The position numbers were made by a program, and so were the translations under genes. From Anaerolineae bacterium (lineage in GTDB: Bacteria; Chloroflexota; Anaerolineae; B4-G1; SLSP01), in NCBI GenBank assembly GCA_016934645.1, contig JAFGSL010000693.1:1-5127 (forward strand): DNA of 5,127 nucleotides, given 5' to 3'. Of this stretch, positions 1 to 3,969 are shown in pieces. The stretch's first letter is position 1, and the number at the start of each line of letters is the position of its first letter. Under the pieces are notes generated by a model, which was not told the origin of the DNA, searched no databases, and saw only the letters and a list, made by a program, of their open reading frames with translations.

Positions 1-151
1 GTGTACATTGTGTGCAAAACAACTCTACCATAGATTTGAGCTCTTTTCTATTCAGTTACCAGAACACTTAGCGGAAAGTAAAGTTCACCAACAAATTGAT
101 GAATCAAAACCCCCAAGTCAAGAATCACAGCTGTTGGATAGGAGAAAGCGT
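1..151. other. AT-rich leader region upstream of gene A
   Basis: This stretch has low GC (hand count 22/60 for bases 1-60 and 23/60 for 61-120), unlike the GC-rich DNA further right. The reading frame of gene A stays open through it to the left edge, with a possible TTG start at 8. However, the translated segment shows no recognisable domain, and the well-placed ribosome binding site lies just before ATG 152. I therefore read it as a 5' leader or promoter region, or possibly the tail of an intergenic region. A weak promoter-like pair (TTGTGT at 8-13 and TAGATT at 31-36, 17 bases apart) is too poor to call. Confidence 0.4.
140..144 (+). promoter_or_regulatory. Ribosome binding site of gene A (decides start)
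   Basis: AGGAG lies 7 bases before ATG 152. It supports ATG 152 over the upstream TTG at 8, which has no visible Shine-Dalgarno sequence inside the window. Confidence 0.65.
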
Positions 152-709
152 ATGTCAATTACATCTGGCGTTTTGGTGCTCACTGACGTTCTTTATAACC
201 AACTCCGTGGTGTTCTATCAAGTTGCGGCCCCTTCTCCACCGACCGCGAACTACAGGCTGTTTTTGTAGACAGCCGCATCGGCCCATGGCGAGAGAATGT
301 CCCTCAAGCTAGCAGTCGCATGGAGCGCGTTGAGGCGTTGGTCAATTTCCTGTGTGACAAACACGACGCGCGCGGTGAAAATGCGCTGATTCTTTTCTTG
401 AGTGTCCTCAAAGACCGCGCACACTCCGGCGATGCGTGTCACCAACATCTGGCGAATTTGGTAGATGACCTTAGAAGCAGTGCATCACCCGCTGATGCTT
501 CCAATCCACACTCAAACCCCAATGCCGCGACCATACAAAATATGCGCCAAGAACTAGAGATATACGAGCGACAATTGCAGCGCCTGAAAAAGCAAATTGC
601 CAGTGCTGGCGGAGAGACCAGCGCTCCCGTCGGGATACTGGAACAACACGATCAAATCGCGGCCAAGGTTGAATTCTTGCAGGCCGAATTGCGCTCCCTG
701 GAATGCTAA
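152..709 (+). CDS. Effector-associated-domain-like adaptor with C-terminal coiled-coil hairpin (gene A)
   Basis: This is a 185-residue soluble protein with no catalytic motif that I can see. Residues about 8-108 form an all-helical domain with the pattern of bacterial effector-associated domains (EADs): an early leucine helix (LYNQLRGVLSS), an F-x-T-D-R-x-L segment, an aromatic-proline turn (PWRENVP), then R-x-E-x-L-V-x-F-L and a hydrophobic helix (ALILFLSVL). In other conflict systems EADs are small death-domain-like adaptors that recruit effectors by like-with-like contacts. I cannot assign the EAD number. A low-complexity linker rich in Ser, Asn and Pro (about 110-127) leads to a coiled-coil hairpin at 128-184, whose turn contains GGETSAPVG. 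The same hairpin recurs in the next two genes. No effector domain is fused to it, so it looks like a stand-alone adaptor or scaffold. The start is chosen for the AGGAG 7 bases upstream; the frame is open to the left edge, so a longer form is possible. It ends 11 bases before the preferred start of gene B. Confidence 0.7.
   Translation: MSITSGVLVLTDVLYNQLRGVLSSCGPFSTDRELQAVFVDSRIGPWRENVPQASSRMERVEALVNFLCDKHDARGENALILFLSVLKDRAHSGDACHQHLANLVDDLRSSASPADASNPHSNPNAATIQNMRQELEIYERQLQRLKKQIASAGGETSAPVGILEQHDQIAAKVEFLQAELRSLEC
533..703 (+). repeat. Hairpin module copy 1 (in gene A)
   Basis: This copy encodes a 57-residue helix-turn-helix coiled coil with the core Y-E-R-Q-x5-L-x2-Q-I-A-S and turn G-G-E-x-S-A-P. 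By hand count 30 of 57 residues match copy 2 (739-909) without gaps. At the DNA level 70 of 96 bases match between 563-658 and 769-864, which points to duplication of the segment. Confidence 0.8.
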
Positions 710-710
710 C

Positions 711-714
711 GAGG
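711..714 (+). promoter_or_regulatory. Ribosome binding site of gene B (decides start)
   Basis: GAGG sits 6 bases before GTG 721. The alternative ATG at 703, which overlaps the gene A stop codon, has no comparable site upstream, although coupled translation from the end of gene A could serve it. Confidence 0.5.
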
Positions 715-720
715 TTCAGA

Positions 721-1998
721 GTGAACACAGAGGAAAAAATCAAAAACATCCGCGAGGTGTTGGATAAATATGAACGGCAACGTCACCGGCTGAATATGCA
801 AATCGCCAGCCACGGCGGAGAGGCCAGCGCCCCCATTGGAATGTTGGATCAACGCGATGAGATCAGTACGACTATCCAAAAACTGGAAGCAGAACTCCAG
901 AATTTACAGGAACAAGCTGCCAATTCGTTGCCGCGCCAACCGCTTACGCCACATCTTTCGACAGTGGATAAGGCAACACTTCCCCCAATTCGCGTTTTCG
1001 TCAGCTCCACAATAAAGGACCTGCAACCTGAACGCGATGTGGTGGCGCGCGCGCTGCAAAGTCTCGACCTGGAAGTCGTCCGCGCGGAAAATATCGGTTC
1101 GCAATCCGCCAGCCCTTACGAGGTCAGCCTGATGATGGAGCAGCAATGCGACATTTACCTGGGCATTTACGGCGGGCGCTATGGCAGCATTGTCCCAGGC
1201 GACGGGCGTTCGATTACGGAAATCGAATATCACACCGCGCGCGAGAAGGAGAAGCCCATTCTGCTCTACCGCAAAATCGGCGTGGATGTGGAACCGGAAC
1301 AGGCGGAATTCCTGGCGTTCGTGGGCAATATGAAGCAAGGCCATACCTGGCGCGAATTCGACGCCGGCGACGTGCCCGGCCAACTGATGGTCTGGGTGCA
1401 GACGGATGTGCGCGCCGAGGTGCAGCGTCATCCCGAATGGGCGACTCGCCGGCCCACCCGCGAACGGGTTTTGTTGGCGTCGCTCGGACGCTCGCCCGGC
1501 GCGGTCACGGGCCTTTACCACGCGCTGGCCCGCGCCAACAACGTCGCCACCCGGGTGGTGACGTTCTCCCCGGCGCACCGGGATGTGCGCGACGCCGCCG
1601 GTATTTGCAGCGACGAATTCCGCAAGTTGGGCGTTCCTTACGCCAACCACTTTATGGATGCCGAAGATATCGAAAGTGAAGCCAATGCCTACGAATTTAA
1701 GGGCATGTTCGTCAGCTTGTTGGAGCATCTAGCACCCGAGGCCGAAGTCCTGGTCGGCATTACCGGCGGACGCACGGTGATGGGCGCATTGATGGCGATT
1801 GTGGTCCAGACCACCGCGCCGGAGAATGTCGCGTTGTATCATCTGGACGTGGACGATGCGATTGAAGCCGAGGGCCGGCTGCCTGAACTATGGCGTTTCG
1901 AGGGCACAGAACGCTGGGAGGAGTTGTTGGCGCCGTCTTCGGATCTATGTCATCTGGTGCAAGTCCCTTACGTAAAATTCCCTACACGCGAAAATTAG
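721..1998 (+). CDS. Hairpin-DUF4062-CARF protein, putative cyclic-oligonucleotide-responsive effector (gene B)
   Basis: This 425-residue cytosolic protein has three parts. Residues 7-63 are a coiled-coil hairpin matching the one in gene A. Residues about 90-185 are a DUF4062 domain, a TIR-like Rossmannoid fold often found at the N-terminus of NTPase signalling proteins. It shows the hallmark IRVFVSST, D-L-x-P-E-R, a central D-I-Y-L-G-I-Y-G-G-R-Y-G and S-I-T-E-I-E-Y. Residues about 250-425 are a CARF domain resembling Cas_NE0113 and ring-nuclease families: LLASLGRSPGAVT (251-263), GITGGRTVM (346-354) and the typical ending L-V-Q-V-P-Y-V. CARF domains bind cyclic oligoadenylates made by Cas10 in type III CRISPR immunity, and some cleave them. 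The inferred role is ligand sensing by CARF controlling DUF4062. The Lys usual after G-G-R in this motif is Thr here. GTG 721 is chosen for its GAGG site; ATG 703 would add six residues. The domain calls are firm, but the activity is not demonstrated. Confidence 0.85.
   Translation: MNTEEKIKNIREVLDKYERQRHRLNMQIASHGGEASAPIGMLDQRDEISTTIQKLEAELQNLQEQAANSLPRQPLTPHLSTVDKATLPPIRVFVSSTIKDLQPERDVVARALQSLDLEVVRAENIGSQSASPYEVSLMMEQQCDIYLGIYGGRYGSIVPGDGRSITEIEYHTAREKEKPILLYRKIGVDVEPEQAEFLAFVGNMKQGHTWREFDAGDVPGQLMVWVQTDVRAEVQRHPEWATRRPTRERVLLASLGRSPGAVTGLYHALARANNVATRVVTFSPAHRDVRDAAGICSDEFRKLGVPYANHFMDAEDIESEANAYEFKGMFVSLLEHLAPEAEVLVGITGGRTVMGALMAIVVQTTAPENVALYHLDVDDAIEAEGRLPELWRFEGTERWEELLAPSSDLCHLVQVPYVKFPTREN
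739..909 (+). repeat. Hairpin module copy 2 (in gene B)
   Basis: This is the second copy of the 57-residue coiled-coil hairpin, at the N-terminus of gene B, with turn G-G-E-A-S-A-P-I-G. It is the closest relative of copy 1 in both protein and DNA. The module sits at the C-terminus of gene A and at the N-terminus of gene B, so the two copies flank the gene junction. Confidence 0.8.
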
Positions 1999-2007
1999 GA
2001 GGAATGT

Positions 2008-2418
2008 ATGCTGCAAGAAATGTTTGCTTTTCAAACGCTCACCAAAGCGGTCAACTTTTTATTCACTGAAGCCAGCAAAATTCTTGAGGAACGTCGTCTG
2101 GCGCGCCAACAGGGGCATCAACAGGCTGCTGCACCACCTCAAATCATAACGTTGGAAGAACATCCCACCGCAACCACAGTATTGCAGATCAAGATAACCG
2201 ACGAACTCGCGCAACGCAAGGAACAGGCGATTCAGGGGATTATGGATGAAATCGCCATTTATCAGACGAATTACCAACGCTTGAAGAGACGGGTGGCCCT
2301 GGAAGGCGGCATAGATTTTGCGCCTATCGCCGTCGTCAACCAGTTGTTTGCTCAGGAAGATGGCATTCTTGAGGCCAGCAAGCGATTGGACACCATTCTC
2401 CAGGATTTGATGAAGTAG
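2008..2418 (+). CDS. Small coiled-coil hairpin protein (gene C)
   Basis: This is a 136-residue helical protein of unknown function. Residues about 8-34 form an amphipathic helix (core VNFLFTEASKILEERR) that turns strongly charged. A Gln/Ala/Pro-rich linker follows at about 35-55, then a helix leads into a diverged copy of the hairpin seen in genes A and B (75-134). The shared positions include I-Y, Q-R-L-K, the G-G turn, A-P and a downstream Q; by hand 15 of the first 38 positions match gene A. There is no signal peptide, transmembrane segment or catalytic motif. A strong AGGAGG (1997-2002) overlaps the gene B stop codon and lies 5 bases before ATG 2008, so translation is probably coupled to gene B. 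The most likely role is a structural partner or regulator of the A-B assembly through hairpin contacts. A role as a membrane-seeking or inhibitory peptide cannot be excluded. Confidence 0.75.
   Translation: MLQEMFAFQTLTKAVNFLFTEASKILEERRLARQQGHQQAAAPPQIITLEEHPTATTVLQIKITDELAQRKEQAIQGIMDEIAIYQTNYQRLKRRVALEGGIDFAPIAVVNQLFAQEDGILEASKRLDTILQDLMK
2230..2409 (+). repeat. Hairpin module copy 3, diverged (in gene C)
   Basis: This third copy is detectable at the protein level only. It keeps the Y...Q-R-L-K first helix, the G-G...A-P turn and a heptad-like second helix, but the second helix is about four residues longer than in copies 1 and 2. Confidence 0.6.
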
Positions 2419-2436
2419 AAAGTAGAAGGTTGCCCC

Positions 2437-2464
2437 TTGACGCCATATCCTTTTGTCTTACAAT
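2437..2464 (+). promoter_or_regulatory. Sigma70-like promoter for vapBC (and probably cas6)
   Basis: TTGACG (2437-2442) and TACAAT (2459-2464) each match the consensus at five of six positions, with a 16-base spacer. Transcription would start near 2470, just upstream of the vapB ribosome binding site. No promoter of similar quality is seen before vapC or cas6, so one transcript may run to the terminator after cas6. Confidence 0.6.
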
Positions 2465-2483
2465 ATAAACATAGAAGTAAGAC
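2455..2483. promoter_or_regulatory. Inverted repeat over the vapB promoter, candidate VapB operator
   Basis: GTCTTAC (2455-2461) and GTAAGAC (2477-2483) are perfect 7-base inverted repeats separated by 15 bases. The left arm overlaps the -10 box and the right arm ends 2 bases before the AGGAGG. AbrB-fold antitoxins commonly repress their own promoter by binding such palindromes. It could equally form a weak hairpin in the 5' end of the mRNA. Confidence 0.45.
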
Positions 2484-2496
2484 TTAGGAGGTGGAG

Positions 2497-2739
2497 ATGT
2501 TAGCCCGGTTATCATCCAAAGGCCAGTTAGTTATTCCCAAGTCGATGCGCGAGGCGCTTGGATTGCGGAGCGGTGATCAGGTTCACGTGATGCTCGAACG
2601 CGGCAAAATCATCCTGGAGCCGCAGGTGGTTTCTGTGGTAGACGCGCTGTATGGGAAATATGCTGACGCCGATTTCCTCGCCGAATTGGAGGAGGAACAT
2701 CGCCATGAGGTGCATCATGACGCAGCGTTACGTGCTTGA
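2497..2739 (+). CDS. vapB: VapB-type antitoxin, SpoVT-AbrB (MazE-like) fold
   Basis: This 80-residue antitoxin neutralises the PIN-domain toxin encoded next to it and probably represses the operon. Residues 3-45 are a SpoVT-AbrB swapped-hairpin DNA-binding domain, shown by the classic SSKGQLVIPKSMREALGL, then R-S-G-D-Q-V and G-K-I-I-L-E-P. Residues about 48-72 are an acidic helical tail (VDALYGKYADADFLAELEEE), the part that usually wraps and blocks the toxin. ATG 2497 is chosen because AGGAGG (2486-2491) lies 5 bases upstream; a GTG at 2491 lies inside that site and is unlikely. The 3' end overlaps the start of vapC by about 20 bases, typical of translationally coupled toxin-antitoxin pairs. 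The family call is strong; the gene name is by family and context. Confidence 0.88.
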   Translation: MLARLSSKGQLVIPKSMREALGLRSGDQVHVMLERGKIILEPQVVSVVDALYGKYADADFLAELEEEHRHEVHHDAALRA

Positions 2740-3133
2740 CGCCTGGGCGCTGCTGGCCCTGCTACAAGGGGAGGAACCGGCGGCCTCGCGCGTCAAGCAG
2801 CTTTTGCGCGCTGCGCCAGAAGCGGATGTCGAACGGTTTATCTCGATTATCAACCTGGGCGAAGTCGTTTACCGCGTCGGTAAAGTCAAAGGCGAGGCCG
2901 AAGCGTGGAAAACACTGGAACAGATCCGCCGCTTGCCCCTTACAGTCCTGCCCGCCAGTGAAAAAGCGGTCTTTGCTGCCGTCAAGTTCAAAATGCTACA
3001 CGCGATTTCGTATGCAGATGCGTTTGCTGTCGCGGCCGCCGAGGATTTGGCCGCGATCCTGGTAACGGGTGATCCAGAACTCGCGCCACTCAAAAGCAAC
3101 ATCCAGATCGAGATGCTCGAACGGATAACATAA
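2717..3133 (+). CDS. vapC: VapC-type PIN-domain ribonuclease toxin
   Basis: This 138-residue protein is a Mg2+-dependent endoribonuclease of the PIN family; VapC toxins cut tRNA or rRNA and halt translation when free of VapB. All four expected acidic residues are present: D8 in YVLDAWALLALL, E49 in INLGEVVYR, D101 in ISYADAFAVA and D119 in LVTGDPEL, so the toxin appears intact. Its length is normal for the family. ATG 2717 gives the usual short N-terminus before the first strand and has GAGG 6 bases upstream. ATG 2705, with a stronger GGAGGAGG (2688-2695) 9 bases upstream, is a real alternative that adds four residues. It overlaps vapB and is followed after 22 bases by cas6, so the three are probably co-transcribed. 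Confidence 0.9.
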   Translation: MTQRYVLDAWALLALLQGEEPAASRVKQLLRAAPEADVERFISIINLGEVVYRVGKVKGEAEAWKTLEQIRRLPLTVLPASEKAVFAAVKFKMLHAISYADAFAVAAAEDLAAILVTGDPELAPLKSNIQIEMLERIT

Positions 3134-3145
3134 CGTTGTTGAATT

Positions 3146-3149
3146 GAGG
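3146..3149 (+). promoter_or_regulatory. Ribosome binding site of cas6 (decides start)
   Basis: GAGG lies 6 bases before ATG 3156. It favours that start over the TTG at 3144, which lies directly against the site. Confidence 0.5.
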
Positions 3150-3155
3150 TTGTCG

Positions 3156-3908
3156 ATGCCCACAATCCTGACCTTCCCCCTCGATCCTGCCCAAGCCGCG
3201 CGAATGCCGCGTTACCCCGGACGCGCCCTGCACGCCCTCTTCTACCAATGGCTCGCGCTGGGCGACTACACCCTGGCGGTAGACGTGCACCACGACGACG
3301 GTCCGCGCCCATTCACCGTTTCCTCTGTCTACCGCGACAACGGCGTTTCGACGCTGAGGCTGACATTGCTCGATGACGCGCTCTGGCCGGCGCTGGAACG
3401 CGGCATCGCCAAGACTGAGGGGGTGGTGGTGCTTGATCAGCCGCTGGCGCTGCCGGAAGGCGGGCCGGAAGTAACCCATTGCCCTTACGCAGACCTGACC
3501 GCCCGCGCGCGTGCGGAGACGCGCTTGAACCTGCGCTTCCTCTCGCCCACCAGCTTTCGCTCGCGGGAGATGCACTATCCCCTGCCCGATCCGGTGCTGG
3601 TCTTCCAATCGTGGCTCAATCGCTGGAACGAGTTTGCGCTGGAGGAACAGCAGATCAATGTGGCACTGTTGGACCTGGCAGCGGCGCATGTGGCGGTGAG
3701 CTATTACAACGGGCGCACAGAGATGGTGGACTTTGGCGGCAATAAGCGTGTGGTGGGGTTTGTGGGGACGGTACAATATAGCATCTTGCGCGCTTCCAAA
3801 ATTGGCGAGGAGTGGTTGTGCAAGCTCAACACGCTGGCCGATTACGCGCCCTTCTGTGGGACAGGCCACAAGACGGCGCAAGGGATGGGACAAACGTTAC
3901 GCACCTGA
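3156..3908 (+). CDS. cas6: CRISPR-associated endoribonuclease Cas6
   Basis: Cas6 cuts the precursor CRISPR transcript within each repeat to give mature guide RNAs for type I and type III complexes. The protein has 250 residues, within the normal range. The N-terminal ferredoxin-like half carries LHALFYQWL followed by LAVDVHHDDGPRPFTVSS, which lines up with the active-site region of Pyrococcus furiosus Cas6 (Y31, H46, K52, from memory). The counterparts here are Y30, H45 and R51, so the Lys is replaced by Arg. The C-terminal half ends with the diagnostic glycine-rich loop GTGHKTAQGMG (235-245), which contacts the RNA. The segment FLSPTSFRS (about 142-150) is also typical of the family. It is the last gene of the plus-strand group and is followed by a terminator. 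No other cas gene of the interference or adaptation set and no CRISPR array lies in the window, so it either serves an array nearby or acts as a stand-alone copy. Confidence 0.93.
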   Translation: MPTILTFPLDPAQAARMPRYPGRALHALFYQWLALGDYTLAVDVHHDDGPRPFTVSSVYRDNGVSTLRLTLLDDALWPALERGIAKTEGVVVLDQPLALPEGGPEVTHCPYADLTARARAETRLNLRFLSPTSFRSREMHYPLPDPVLVFQSWLNRWNEFALEEQQINVALLDLAAAHVAVSYYNGRTEMVDFGGNKRVVGFVGTVQYSILRASKIGEEWLCKLNTLADYAPFCGTGHKTAQGMGQTLRT

Positions 3909-3929
3909 ATGATAGCAACGTATTTGATA

Positions 3930-3964
3930 AGCCGCGCGATCGTAAAGATGGCGCGGCTATTTTT
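3930..3964 (+). terminator. Rho-independent terminator after cas6
   Basis: A perfect 8-base stem, AGCCGCGC (3930-3937) with GCGCGGCT (3951-3958), encloses a 13-base loop and is followed by five T residues (3960-3964). It starts 22 bases after the cas6 stop. It also lies just past the stop of the convergent minus-strand gene and may work weakly for that gene, although the T run on that side is poor. Confidence 0.75.
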
Positions 3965-3969
3965 GTGTC

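Noticed and set aside
8..151. Extension of gene A to a TTG start at 8 (48 extra residues)
   Set aside because: The extension has no visible ribosome binding site, lies in AT-rich DNA and has no recognisable domain, whereas ATG 152 has AGGAG at good spacing. A start beyond the left edge cannot be fully excluded.
1146..1679. Open frame of 177 codons in another plus-strand frame inside gene B
   Set aside because: Its Arg-rich translation is typical of an out-of-frame reading of GC-rich DNA, and it is nested in a firm gene.
904..1728. Long open frame on the minus strand opposite gene B
   Set aside because: It is a shadow of the GC-rich coding strand: no known domain, and it lies wholly opposite a gene with two clear domain families.
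2095..2120. R-x6-H pattern in gene C that could suggest a HEPN ribonuclease
   Set aside because: It falls in a charged Gln-rich linker, and the surrounding helices do not form a HEPN-like bundle with the usual polar residue after R.
2414..2427. Tandem AGTAGAA direct repeat at the end of gene C
   Set aside because: Two copies of seven bases across a stop codon are easily explained by chance, and nothing else repeats there.
3090..3893. Long open frame on the minus strand opposite cas6
   Set aside because: It covers the well-supported cas6 gene, has low-complexity Arg/Gln-rich translation and no recognisable motif.
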